Positions 25,249 to 35,775 are shown, numbered from the stretch's first letter. The stretch: 64,000 nt of DNA from Macrobrachium rosenbergii (GCF_040412425.1 NC_089753.1:35457413-35521412), one strand, 5' to 3'. The notes: generated by a model from the letters alone, not told the origin. Numbers and translations: made by a program.

Positions 25249-26282
25249 ATAGGTAGGTATGAAAATTTATTTACATATGGTGTTAATTATTTCAAGGACG
25301 CCCCCTCCAGTCTATGCTTATAGATCCGCTGACCCCTCCCCCTACATCCCGACCGGACGTACCCCCCCCCCATGTTAGTTTAGATTAACTGTTTAGATTT
25401 GCTCAGATTAAGTGTTCTCGTTGTGTACTAAGCGTCGTGGTGTTCTCTATAAACATGGGGAATGACCAATGAAGTTTTCCCCCTTGATGTTCCCCCATGG
25501 TCAAGTCTTGATTTCATTTGTCTGTAGATTCTCGTAGTCTCTCTCTCTCCGCCTTTGATTAGTGTTCTTATTCGGTGTGAGTAGCAAGCTCTTAGTTTTA
25601 CACGTCACCTTCTTGACAGACCTTGTGTAATGATTGTACCTCATTTTTTCTATTGGTGGTCATGATTTTAATCACCGCGTGATAATGTTTGATCGGTCTG
25701 TAATTTCCCCCCTTTGACATTTTGGTCACTTCAGGGTGAATCTGTATAAATATATAGTGTAATAATCGTCGTAGGTTTATTGTAAGTAGCAGTCTTGTGA
25801 TGTTCAAAATGCCTACTGCCTCTGTCTTACACACGCTCTTCCGTAAACCTAAGAAAAGTATTGACCTACGAAATGAAGTAACGATTGTTGATTTTATTTT
25901 CACCTTCGGATATAAACTGCTTTCCTCTTCCAAAATGATGTGTTGTAAATGCTTAACTCTTGACACTGTCGATTCTCCACCGTCACTTCTGTCTTGCACA
26001 TATGCTTCACTAGGTCATTATACCGTCGTCCATCCCCTTTACTTAAGATAATAGATTAACCTCTTGATATTAGGTAGTCTGGCTAACATTATTGCCATCA
26101 TCTCCACGGTAATCATGCTAAGAGACACTTGTACAATATTTCGTTTGTGATTTGTTCCATCGCTTGATATTGTTACCCTAGAGGGTAGTGTGACTCGTTT
26201 TGATGTCGGGTTTATAAATAGATAAATATTAGCAAAGAAAGTCCTCTGATAAAACACCACCATGATCATTCTCATAGTAGCT
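25246..26282. other. unannotated sequence, possibly retroelement-derived
   Basis: The minus-strand frame 25598-25999 has a LYPKVKIKSTIVTSFRRS-like stretch that faintly recalls the region after the RT catalytic motif in R1/Jockey elements. It lies downstream (minus strand) of the 26283-26480 RT fragment. The resemblance is too weak for a firm call. Confidence 0.3.
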
Positions 26283-26480
26283 TCATCGACATATCATCTT
26301 TCTGAATTTCTCAGACAATCCTATGGATCTATATGTCTTGGCATCTGGCTGGTAATTACAATTTCTTTCTGGCTGGGAAAAGCTAATTGAATTTGCTTCA
26401 GGAATAATTCCTTCCATCCGTTTGTTTTTATATACTGTTGTTTTCCCTATGTTTAGACTAATGAGTGTAGAGGTTAGCAC
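26283..26480 (-). mobile_element. R1/Jockey-like LINE RT fragment, reverse strand
   Basis: The minus-strand frame contains NYQPDAKTYRSIGLSEKF near its end, preceded by IIPEANSISFSQPERN. This resembles the RT-domain entry motif of R1/Jockey-clade elements, in which a FxPKPGK-type stretch is followed by AKSYRPISL and an F/LxKxxER motif. The expected Pro and Ser of RPIS are substituted and the frame ends soon after at a stop. No intact catalytic block follows within 600 bp. I regard it as a small decayed fragment; chance similarity remains possible. Confidence 0.5.
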
Positions 26481-28009
26481 ATGTATAGACGTCTATGAAT
26501 GGGTAGCCGTATTTTTATTTCCATCGAGCAGGTCCTGTTCTAAACATATCGCCTCTTAATACCTGGTCCGTTCTTATAAATCTTTGGCTTGAGCACTTGC
26601 TGGGAGCTTCTTTCATACCAGAGTGAAAACCTTACGTTTTGTTTCCGTATTAACGAGAAATGTCTTGTGGTATTATGGTATAACCTTTGTTCAGCTGCTT
26701 CTTTCCATCACCCTCATTACTGTACAGGTTTTTATTAACGGGTTAATGGTAATGCAAACCACGGGTTCTTTGCATGTAAACACACTTACAACAACATCCA
26801 GAAAGATCAGTGTCAGAAGCAGTACTTGGAAAGCTGGACAAGAGAGCCAATCATTCAGTAGTGCAGAATCCATCAGAAGTCTGTTGGCAAGAAAGAAAGG
26901 CAAGTTTTGTACCTCTTGAGGAGGATGTGAGGAGGTTCTCCAATGGTTTGGGACCTGTCTCACATGGGAATGGCACGTCACGAGTCGATGGTGGAACCTG
27001 CTCAAATGAGAATCGGCTCTGGCCTCAGAGCTGGACTACGTTGGAACACCTTTGTGTATGTATGTTGAACTTTTCTTTGGAAATTGTATAACAGGCTGTA
27101 TAGATCTTTATGGTTATACTTTGAACTGAAGATTGGATTGGTTTTAGGTTTGGTCGGTATATAATTTGTGGAGTTGGTATGCAGTCAGCGGGTACCAAAA
27201 GGTTGGTTAGTAAATCAGAAGGTTCAGATTACAGTGATATATTCAGTGGGAAACAATGGTGATAGTGGCAAGAAAACATCTCATTAAAACTCACAGACCT
27301 GTTTGAAATATGACTATATCAGTAGACAAAGATGTACACAGGCTTCAAGGTGAAGAGTGTCAGTTAGAACATACTGAGTAATCAAATCTGTGTGCTGACG
27401 TTAATTGAAGATCAAGAAGATATAAGCGAGGTGCTTGGACGAACAGGCAAACGACGATGATGTTGACAAGGTCATTATTCAGGGAGTGGCATCGGCGTTA
27501 GGGTACCCACAGAATTAATAGTAAAATATGTGAGTGAAAAGAGATGAAAATACTTGTCCAAGGGCCAGAGAAGTCAGTAATGACATCAGGAGGAGGAGGA
27601 GGAGGAGAAGGACAGCTTTTGAAACAAAAATTTTGAGAGTTCATGAATACGGGAAATGAGGGGGCATAATTTGGTATGCCAGAAGCAGAAGACCTGAATG
27701 TTTTTATAAATTAATTCACAGCTTTCAAAGTTAAATCAGTAATTAAACATGGGATTTAGGAAAACACCATGTTATTGTGAAATCATTGCAGAGATCATTT
27801 TCTCTTAAAACTGACATGATACCTCGTTGACTACGACTATTTTTCAGAATAGGTTGAGAGGAAACAACCCTGACTGAATGTGGCAACTACTGTATAGAAG
27901 CATGTTGGTTGTAGTCAAAGTATTAGTGAAAATTGAAGCTTATTCGCAGTAGGCTAGAGAAAGAAAAGGAATTGAAGAAAAACTGGTTGATTTTAAAAAT
28001 GCAGAATTT
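26481..28009. other. unannotated sequence upstream of LINE remnant
   Basis: Could include 5' parts of the LINE at 28.0 kb, but no endonuclease motif was recognised. A short GGA run lies near 27590. Confidence 0.35.
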
Positions 28010-28890
28010 TCACAGATCAAATACGTGTGTTAGCAAAATCGCCCTAGGGCTTTTGTTGATTACATGAAGGCATTTGACGAAGTCCACAGACCAGTATTAT
28101 CGAATGGCATTCGTCACTATGTCATTCTTGTTGAATATGTGAAGCTAATTGAAGATATCCTTGAACAAAGAGGAGACAAAGGTCATGTTGATGGGGTCTT
28201 GTCCTATGAGTTTGCTGTAAATAATGGGGTACTACAAGGGAATGTTATTTCGCCTTTCTTGTTAATGCTCTTCAAGATTGTATAGTAAAAAGAAAAATGG
28301 TCGGGATGGAAGAGAAGGTTTAGAGTAACAATGCAAAGTTGATGTGTAGACTATAGGTGTAATGCTTTTTTCACTGGCAAAGTACCACAAGATATACAGA
28401 CCTTGTTTAATAGAATGCATCGTATATCCGGAGAGATAGGACTCAAAATGTTTTAAAAATTCGAAAGTGATTAAGATGGACTATGCACAAAAGGTTGAAA
28501 TAACAGAATTTAGTGAGAATAAATGGCACATCCGACAGTGCCCCCGCTGAATAAAAATTGGAAATCAAATAGTCTGAATATACATATGAAGGTATGATTA
28601 TACATGCATTAAAATCTGTTACAGTCTGAACCCCAATATGGACATGAATTGTGGCATGACAGTGAAACTAAAAGGTTGTATAGATTTGAAAATAAAGTCC
28701 TCAGAATGTTAGGCTTGAGATGCAGGATAGTGAGAAATTATGCCCCAGGGGAAGATATGGAAGTTTCATTTGTAAATGAGATAATGATAAAAGAGGGTTG
28801 GAGATGGCTTGGATATGCCCCTTGCCCATTGTTTCTGTGGGCTTGGTCAGATCAGGAGGATAATCATCTTGTGCCCAATTTAGTCTCCAT
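28010..28890 (+). mobile_element. decayed non-LTR retrotransposon RT
   Basis: The frame at 28040-28285 reads FVDYMKAFDEVHRP (motif A, with its aspartate), then IRHYVILVEYVKLIEDI, and NGVLQGNVISPFLL (motif B). After stops and frameshifts, 28346-28457 reads VDYRCNAFF, where YADD is expected, then NRMHRISGEIGLKM. The 28649-28894 frame, YRFENKVLRMLGLRCRIVRN ... GWRWLGYAP, corresponds to the conserved C-terminal region of such RTs (an RxLRxILG ... vRNexIR ... RWxGH pattern). Together they give a nearly full RT order with at least three frame breaks. The catalytic YADD is destroyed, so the element is inactive. A related copy lies at 53.9-54.9 kb. I did not assign a clade. Confidence 0.85.
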
Positions 28891-29061
28891 GTAAATCATG
28901 CTGGTCTTAGATTTCATGGATTCACTAAAATTTCTAGCATGCTGTGCTTCGTCACAAGGCTAGCTACCAGATTGGCCCAGCTGAAAACTTAAGCAATGCA
29001 TTCTTAAAAGGCTTTTCTCCTTTGTTACTACATTAATGATTAATTATATTCATGATTAATT

Positions 29062-30640
29062 ATAAAGCTGCCAGGGAACTACTGGAGAGAGAGGACATCG
29101 TCCTCAGGAAAAGCAATAAATCTGCTGTTTGTTATCACGGAGAGTTGAATACATGAAGATGTATATCTTTATGCACATGACTAAATTCGAAAGACAAGGC
29201 AAGGGCCCCACTGGACACATTGAAGATAAGAGCAAGTAAAATGATGTTCCAGGTAAACAGCCTTCAGCACAGAGTTCAGTTCATAAGGTGGTTGATGACT
29301 GCTGCTCAGGATATTATGGCGCCATCAAAACCCTTAAACCTAGCAACCCACTCAAGCTTATAATACCCCAAATGATATCCCAACTCATGAGATGGCTTAG
29401 GTCATAGAGAAAATTTTAAGCTCCCAAACTTCCACGGGCTACTCTCCTAAGTCTTTTTTTTTTTTTTTAAATCATTGACAACCTGAAAACCACTGAACCT
29501 GATGGAGACATCACTACTAGATGCATAGCCTATTTACCAATTTTCTGGTGCGGGAGACCATGGGCATCATCTTAGATAATATCAACAGATGTGACAGACC
29601 CCCTTCTCCCTATCCTATCAAGGAGATGCTCATGGCATGCGCAATGAAGGTCCCTTTCTCTTAGCAGTGGGATTGCCTCTTGTAGTTCTTTGCTAACATG
29701 GTTACTTAGGAAGACAGGGCCTTCAGCAGCAACTAGGAATCAAGAATTTATGCTGGATATGTAAACATCTTCACCACCAGAGGAGCAGATGAAGCAGAAC
29801 AGCTAGGAGATGCCCTAAAAACTAATTTGGACCTCAACCTCACAGCTGAGAACGGCAAAGAGACCTCTGTTTCTTGACATCTTGGCGGCATTAAACAAGC
29901 TCAGTATGTCAAGTTAGTCCACACACAAGCTTTCGGCTGCTACCTTAATGTAAGGGGAAATTGCCAGAGTTACACCAAAGGTCTACTGTTGGTACCTACA
30001 TTAGAAGAGTTGTCCTCCACTGTAGTGCTTTGAAAGCTGTCCATGCAGAACTGGAATGATTAAAGCATATGTTGACAAACAATGAATACTTTAGTGATAT
30101 GATAGAGGAAGTGATGAGGTCGAATATGTACGAGTTCCACACGCAAGTAGAGAACACCAGAGAAAATAACAAAAATAATAATTTACAACAAAATTAACTA
30201 TGAAACACCCTACAGACAGGACACAGATGCAGTTCAGGTCATCTTCAACCGTGAAGTAACACCAGAGGTGCCTTTTGAGAAAGCACTGTATTGCCAAGTC
30301 TTAAGCTGGCCCAACTTTGTAGCTGCCAATTTGATGAGGAACAGCACTGCTCATTGGGGGATCCAAGGAATCAGTGACCAGTGAGGTTTATGAATTTAAT
30401 TATCAAGAAAAGGTGTGCGTAAGCCTCACAATAAAGGCTACATTATGCACTTGATGATTACCCTAAGGACCTGACTTCAAGCCCATAGAAACAATGGGGC
30501 CAAACAGCAGCGTTATGTTGATATGCAGAACAAAGAAGCCCCTCAAAATTACTTTAACCTGTGTGCCGCTTGTGGTTGGTAAAACAGTGGTCATCTGCAG
30601 CAATCTGCTCAAAGTTCAGTCTTCTTCAGACTTTGTTCTT
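29062..30640 (+). mobile_element. decayed Penelope-like retroelement (RT + GIY-YIG-like endonuclease)
   Basis: Conceptual translation, broken by stops and frameshifts, shows ordered Penelope-like RT blocks: EREDIVLRKSNKSAV (~29080-29130), MTKFERQGKGPTGHIEDKSK (29176-29238) and GYYGAIKTLKPSNPLKLI (from 29310, the pKTHKpgnPLRPI block). Next are ETMGIILDNINRCD and MLMACAMKVPFS (~29550-29660), and GYVNIFTTRGADEAEQLG (from 29755), where YVDDIF is expected. The last RT block is YIRRVVLHCSALKAVHAELE (29997-30056) with LTNNEYFSDMIEEV. The C-terminus around 30385-30580 reads EVYEFNYQEKVC ... LRT*LQAHRNNGAKQQRYVD, resembling the GIY-YIG endonuclease of canonical Penelope-like elements. The active-site YVDD is lost and many stops are present, so it is a fossil. 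Pale boundaries: no terminal repeats were identified. Confidence 0.82.
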
Positions 30641-31202
30641 CCCTCCAGCAGAAGAAAATAGCATTTCGGACCTTTGACACTTTCTCAGGAGCTAGAGGGT
30701 CCAGCCTGCGAATCTTCATCCTGATCTGGGAAAATTTCTTGATTTTTATTTTTCAGGTTTTAGTTTTAATCTTTATATTTTTTTTACTGTACTCTTCTAT
30801 ATACTGGAATATAACTCCACCGTGAAACAACAATAAACTTGAAGGGAGCCTCACGTTAATGGCTGAAAGAGCTGCTTGTATCATGAAATATATTGAGCAA
30901 CACAGCGGCGATGTTCGTATTTTCCTTCAATGTTTTGCCCTTGAAGGTAAGAAGAGAAATAGAAAATTGTATATTTAAAAATGTAGTTAATTTTAAAATT
31001 TATTCCCAATTAAGTACAACATCCGATCCCTAACATTGGTTTTGACCAGTGGGGTAAGAGTTGAAAAGGTGGTTTTTAAATATTTTAATAACCATTGGAT
31101 AGTAGTTTCAAATATTTGGGTAACCAGCCATAAGTAGTTGTTTTCCAGTTTCAAATATTTTTGCCGGTTAGCCATTGAGGTTGGGTGGCAGTAAAGAAAA
31201 GA
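30641..31202. other. unannotated AT-rich sequence
   Basis: May include the 3' untranslated end of the Penelope-like element. No repeat boundaries are visible. Confidence 0.35.
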
Positions 31203-31541
31203 AAAAAAAAAGGCGCTGAAGTTTTTTCGGTGCAATCGAGTCTTCCGCACAGCTGCTATAATGCTGTATGCGCCGCTGCCCATTAAACTTGAACCACGGC
31301 CCGGCGTTGGCATATGCTGTTTTGTTGCCAGAAGCACGATTTTGGCTAACTGTAACCATAAATCAAATAAAAACTACTGAGGCTAGAGGGCTGCAATTTG
31401 GTATGTTTGATGATTGGAGGGTGGATGATCAACACAGCAATTTGCAGCCCTCTAGCCTCTATAGTTTTTAAGATTTGAGAGCGGACAGGAAAAATGTAGA
31501 CAGACAAAGCCGGCACACGAGTTTTACAGAAAGCTAAAAAT
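31203..31541 (-). mobile_element. family D element, copy D3 (reverse)
   Basis: Reverse-strand copy. The + strand begins with the 3' hairpin region (ggcgctgaagttttttcggt, then gcaatcgagtcttccg), passes the internal hairpin gctagagggctgcaatttgg / gcaatttgcagccctctag, and ends with cagacaaagccggcacacg and acagaaagctaaaa. One of the ctgtccgcac motif repeats is missing compared with D4 and D5. Confidence 0.8.
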
Positions 31542-32210
31542 AGCAATGGAAAGTTTTGCAGTATTGTAAGGAAATTTTCGCCCTATATGCTTCAACATGA
31601 AACTTGACTCGTATATTCAGTTTGATTTTAATTCATCGTCACTTGACTTTTCAAGAAAATAATAGGTTGATTAGAAACAAAGTGCACTTTAGTTTGGAAA
31701 CATAACGAGAGACAAGTGTTGAATGCTCTGCGAGAATTAGCATCATTACATTTTCTGATGTGAATTGTATACACGTGCAATTGATATCTTTCCTAAAGTT
31801 AGAACTTTTGGAAATGAGAATTGTTTTGAAACTGGTCGAAAATTGTCCGCATAATGAGAAACACATGTCGGTTGATACAGCGCCAGCTCAGTTGTTGAAT
31901 AAGTGGAGCGGGCCACACGCGTCAGGTCTACGCAATATTTCAAAAACTTATCCGAGACAACGGTTTTCCAAGTAGCACACATTCAGCGGTTTCCGGTTAT
32001 GATAGCAAAGCCTCGTGTATGACAGTTCGCCGATGTTTACGGCAATCTTATGCGATAGTACATAAGGCTTAAAGGTGAGCGTTTCTTGAAAATGGCGATA
32101 AAGTCACATACAGTAACGCCTGAGTGCTTCTGGACGGGTCTGCTAGTCTGATAATCAACACTAGTGCTTTGGGTTTGATGCCAGTGCAATTCGTGCTTTT
32201 GTGTAGGCCG
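31542..32210. other. unannotated sequence
   Basis: No feature recognised. It leads into the tandem triplication. Confidence 0.4.
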
Positions 32211-32311
32211 TTGTGCTTGTATGGGAATTTAATATCCTAATGACATTTTTTGCTACTGCAAGTATTGCCACTATGCCATTCTGTGTTTTCTTAATTTATT
32301 GATGCAGAAGT

Positions 32312-32575
32312 TCTTCGTTGGACTAGTCGGTACCGTTCTCGGCTAGCACTCTGCAGGTCCCGCGTTCGAATCTCCGGCCGGCCAATGAAGAATCAGAGGA
32401 ATTTATTTCTGGTGATAGAAATTCATTTCTCGCTATACTGTTGTTCGGATTCCACAATAAGCTGTAGGTCCCGTTGCTAGGTAACCATTTAGCCACGTAA
32501 AATAAGTCTAATCCTTCGGGCCAGCCCTAGGAGAGCTGTTAATCAGCTCAGTGGTCTGGTTAAACTTAGGTATAC
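32312..32575 (+). mobile_element. tRNA-headed SINE family B, copy B2 (unit 1)
   Basis: The head contains ggactagtcggtaccgttct and cccgcgttcgaatctccggc. The latter carries the tRNA B box (GTTCGAATC), and the former is a plausible A-box region about 40 bp upstream, so an RNA polymerase III promoter of tRNA origin is likely. The body follows with gaatttatttctggtgatag, ggattccacaataagctg, cgttgctaggtaaccattt and ccttcgggccagccctagg. The 3' end reads gtctggttaaactta(a)gg-tatactt. No ORF. Confidence 0.9.
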
Positions 32576-32678
32576 TTTTTGTGCTTGTATGGGAATTTAA
32601 TATCCTAATGACATTTTTTGCTACTGCAAGTATTGCCACTATGCCATTCTGTGTTTTCTTAATTTATTGATGCAGAAG

Positions 32679-32938
32679 TTCTTCGTTGGACTAGTCGGTA
32701 CCGTTCTCGGCTAGCACTCTGCAGGTCCCGCGTTCGAGTCTCGGCCGGCCAATGAAGAATCAGAGAATTTATTTCTGGTGATAGAAATTCATTTTCGCTA
32801 TACTGTGGTTGGATTCCACAATAAGCTGTAGGTCCCGTTGCTAGGTAACCATTTAGCCACGTAAAATAAGTCTAATCCTTCGGGCCAGCCCTAGGAGAGC
32901 TGTTAATCAGCTCAGTGGTCTGGTTAAACTAAGTTATA
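32679..32938 (+). mobile_element. SINE family B, copy B3 (unit 2)
   Basis: Copy of B2 created by tandem duplication, not by a separate insertion. It has several single-base deletions (gagtctcggccggcc, cattttcgctatactg). Confidence 0.9.
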
Positions 32939-33044
32939 CTTTTTGTGCTTGTATGGGAATTTAATTTCCTAATGACATTTTTTTGTTACTACAAGTATTG
33001 CCACTATGCCATTCTGTGTTTTCTTAATTTATTGATGCAGAAGT

Positions 33045-33329
33045 TCTTCGTTGGACTAGTCGGTACCGTTCTCGGATAGCACTCTGCAGGTCTCGCGTTC
33101 GAATCTCCAGCCGGCCAATGAAGAATTAGAGGAATTTATTTCTGGTGATAGAAATTCATTTCTCGGTATAATGTGGTTCGGATTCCACAATAAGCTGTAG
33201 GTCCCGTTGCTAGGTAACCAATTGGTTCATAGTCACGTAAAATAAGTCTAATCCTTCGGGCCAGCCCTAGGAGAGCTGTTAATCAGCTCAGTGGTCTGGT
33301 TAAACTAAGGTATACTTAACTTTTTTTTT
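33045..33329 (+). mobile_element. SINE family B, copy B4 (unit 3, with intact 3' target duplication)
   Basis: Third unit of the triplication. It retains ttggttcatagtcacg where B2 and B3 read tttagccacg. It ends in tatacttaac plus a T run and then the 16-bp target duplication at 33330-33345. This copy carries the true 3' end of the ancestral insertion. Confidence 0.92.
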
Positions 33330-33405
33330 TTATTGATGCAGAAGTATTTTACTGTTGTAAATACTATAGTAATTTTTAATGTCTCCTATCTGATGAAATC
33401 TGCAG

Positions 33406-33453
<48 letters not shown>
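33406..33453 (+). repeat. (CTA)n microsatellite
   Basis: Perfect ACT/CTA trinucleotide array of about 48 bp. Confidence 0.96.
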
Positions 33454-33640
33454 GTAGTTTTTATCATCTAGGAAGCGTTTGGTCGACAACGCCTGAGGTT
33501 ATGGGTCATACAGTAGAGGAAAATGGTCCTAGGGGGTTTAGAGGGGGTTGCCTCGACAGTGGGATTAAGTACATCATACAGTATTTTCAAGTGTGGCTAG
33601 AGTAATAGGCTATCAGTAGCATCCGGTATCCACTCCTGAT

Positions 33641-33643
<3 letters not shown>

Positions 33644-33688
<45 letters not shown>
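33644..33688 (+). repeat. (CT)n microsatellite
   Basis: Perfect CT array of about 45 bp followed by gtgtgt. Confidence 0.97.
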
Positions 33689-33694
<6 letters not shown>

Positions 33695-33819
33695 ATTCTC
33701 CTGTATAATCTTCTATGCCGGCGTTGTGTGAACCTTCCGATAACGTTTTGACTATTTGATTTACTTGTGGCAAAACATCTGGTGCTACTATAGTATAATA
33801 TCTACCATCCATTTTCTAC

Positions 33820-33913
33820 ATTTGACCCCTCAGGGGCTAGTACTAAACACGGCGAATCATTGTAGGTGAGTCACTGTTTCGCCGTGTTTAGTACTAGCCC
33901 CTGGGGATCAAAT
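33820..33913. repeat. inverted repeat with 26-bp perfect stem
   Basis: The arms 33831-33856 and 33878-33903 are perfect reverse complements (beginning caggggctagtactaaacac). They extend outward imperfectly to atttga/tcaaat, with a 21-nt loop. It is a candidate MITE or fold-back scar. No second copy was seen in the window. Confidence 0.9.
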
Positions 33914-34313
33914 AATTTTGTATATAGTTTGAGGAAGTAATTGCCATAGGCCTTATTTGGGTTGTTTGGTAGATAGCGTCCTAATTTTTGGCAGGTCGCC
34001 AATAGCTCGGTAGATATCAAACATCTTGTATGTTAGGCACATAAAGGGGCTGTTTGACTTCAAAAGTTGAAAAATTTCTCCCGCAGTGTGACGGTAAAAA
34101 GCTGTTACTTCCAACGCAGAACCCAATAGTTCAAATCCTGCATCAGAACTGAAGTTGACTCTCGTTTAATTTTCTTCTTTTAGACTGAAGTTACTGAAGT
34201 TGGCCATATGCCAGAACCTTGCCTTTAGTGGCTTCTAAGTATGGTAGTAAGGTGTAAATGGGGGTTAGGTTGCCTGACATGGACCTTAGGGCTCTGTAAC
34301 GTCAACATTGACG
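33914..34313. other. unannotated sequence with weak tRNA-like segment
   Basis: At 34085-34150 the string gtgacggtaaaaagc followed by agttcaaatcctgca resembles tRNA A and B boxes. No folded tRNA with a valid acceptor stem could be drawn, so only a possible decayed tRNA-derived sequence is noted. Confidence 0.35.
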
Positions 34314-34324
34314 ATCAGTTACAG

Positions 34325-34387
<63 letters not shown>

Positions 34388-34393
34388 ACTGAT
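34314..34393. repeat. (TA)n microsatellite inside a 9-bp inverted repeat
   Basis: A TA array (34328-34384) is bounded by atcagttac (34314-34322) and its reverse complement gtaactgat (34385-34393). The whole locus can form a cruciform. Confidence 0.93.
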
Positions 34394-34463
34394 TTACGAA
34401 AATATGGAACATTATGAATATTATATATAAATAAAAGCAAATGCCACAAAGGATAAGTGTGAC

Positions 34464-34489
34464 TGCTAGGCCTTTCGAAAGGCCTAGCA
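34464..34489. repeat. perfect 26-bp palindrome
   Basis: A zero-spacer palindrome: the half-site tgctaggcctttc is followed immediately by its reverse complement. It lies 70 bp from the TA-array hairpin. Confidence 0.95.
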
Positions 34490-34937
34490 AGTAAACCATT
34501 CCTTCGTTTCGCTTTCTCTCAGTGGCATTTTCCTTTTGTTTATATATTTGTATATTTATATATATATTTATTTATTTTTTAAATTTATCTTTGGTCTAAT
34601 GTAAAATTTTGTTTCTGAAGACTTTCTCCTTGGAATATCGACCACCCTTGCGTAACAATGAGCAACTGCCTCTTCCGGTGTTGCTGTTATGTGGTTTCTG
34701 GGACCCTGAGCTCAATCCCACGTGCCGTGCCAGGGCTTTCTGGGACTTGTGGGGTGTCCCTGGGAGAAAAGGAATTAGTGGTAGCGTCAGCTCTGTATTA
34801 ACGTTAGTGTTATTGTAGGTTAATGGTTTTCGTAACGGTGCCGTCTGTAGGCATAAGAATAATTCGTCTCTGTTTTGACGAACTAGCGTATCCCATTTTT
34901 TTGAAGTTTTGAGTTTTCCAGCAAAGGTAGTCCGTAC
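34490..34937. other. unannotated sequence
   Basis: No feature recognised. Confidence 0.4.
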
Positions 34938-35475
34938 GAGGGGTTAGTACCGTCAGCTTACCAATCGTGGTGCACTGTAGGCATTATTCAACTGTCTCTG
35001 CAGCGTCCCTTCAGCCCCTAGCTGCAGTCCGTCTCATTCCTTTTACTCTAACTCAGTTCATATTCTCTTTCTTACATCTGACTTTCCACCTCACTCAGTT
35101 GTTTTATACTTTTCTCACTTTGTTTGGTGTTATGTACAGCCCCCCCACAGGGATGACTCCCTCTCTGGCGGGCCCTTGTACGTCTTCAAAATAAGGGGCT
35201 TCTTATATTTTATAATTGTCTTTTAGTGTTTTCTCGTCAGTATCGTAGCTCCTGCAGAGTAGGAGAGTCTTTATTTCTTTTTTAAATTTGCTTTCTTGCA
35301 TGCTCTTCGCTTCAGGCGGTATTTTGTTTTATAGCCTTGGTGCGCAGTGTACAAATGCGGAGGGGTTTTCCTCCTGTTACACCTTTCAAATCTTCCCACT
35401 GTCAATTTCCCTTGCAGCGCTGAATGACTTCATGCGTCCCAGTGCTTGGCCTGTGGCCTAAATTCTATATTCTTT
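34938..35475 (+). mobile_element. SINE-like family A, copy A4, interrupted by ~240-bp insertion
   Basis: The 5' part (gaggggttagtaccgtcagc ... catctgactttccacctcac) runs to about 35104. The 3' part resumes near 35346 (gcggaggggttttcctcctg) and ends at ttggcctgtggcctaaattc. The intervening ~240 bp have no family A counterpart and are not recognised. They could be a nested insertion or a filler from double-strand break repair. Confidence 0.8.
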
Positions 35476-35545
35476 TCTGTTCCAGCAAAAGTGTGTCAGT
35501 TTTTGATGCTCTATAACATACCGAAATTTCAGCTACCTTCGTTGT

Positions 35546-35751
35546 CACATTTTCCAACCAAGTTTCCTCAGAAGATGAGCTACATAGAAGCTCCGAACAG
35601 TATCAAAATCATTGAGGCCTTTTCTCTCAGAATGGGGAAAAAATGAGGGACGAAGTGTGGTGATTTTCTTTTTGGTATAGGGGCGTTTCGCAACTGCCAT
35701 TTTTTCGAGTTAGTGCAGTCAGTGACGAGATGTTAGGTTTAGGATAATGCC
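35546..35751 (+). repeat. unclassified interspersed repeat family G, copy G1
   Basis: Shares about 200 bp, roughly 75-80% similar by eye, with the reverse strand of 42381-42575. Matching blocks are cacattttccaaccaagttt, agaagctccgaacagtat, tctcagaatggggaaaaa and gtgcagtcagtgacgaga followed by ggtttaggataatgc. Neither copy has an ORF or obvious terminal repeats. Confidence 0.75.
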
Positions 35752-35775
35752 TATGCTAATATTAGTTTACGATTT

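Larger units (their letters stand above)
32211..33317 (+). repeat. tandem triplication (~365-bp unit) carrying a SINE B in each unit
   Basis: Three head-to-tail units start at 32211, 32579 and 32943 (ttgtgcttgtatgggaattt). Each holds about 100 bp of unique flank followed by a complete family B SINE. The direct repeat ttattgatgcagaagt precedes each SINE (e.g. 33029-33044), and it follows only the third SINE (33330-33345). It is therefore the original insertion's target-site duplication, and the triplication came later. The units differ by scattered substitutions and small indels, so the event is not brand new. Confidence 0.93.

Noticed and set aside
25598..25999. 133-residue minus-strand frame as a gene
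   Set aside because: Only a faint resemblance to post-catalytic RT sequence and a chance NYRPI string in the wrong position; recorded as possible retroelement debris, not a gene.
28010..30640. Functional retrotransposons
   Set aside because: Both the LINE and the Penelope-like element have lost their active-site aspartates and carry multiple stops and frameshifts.
34085..34150. tRNA gene
   Set aside because: Box-like motifs are present but no acceptor stem or anticodon arm could be paired; at most a decayed tRNA-derived sequence.
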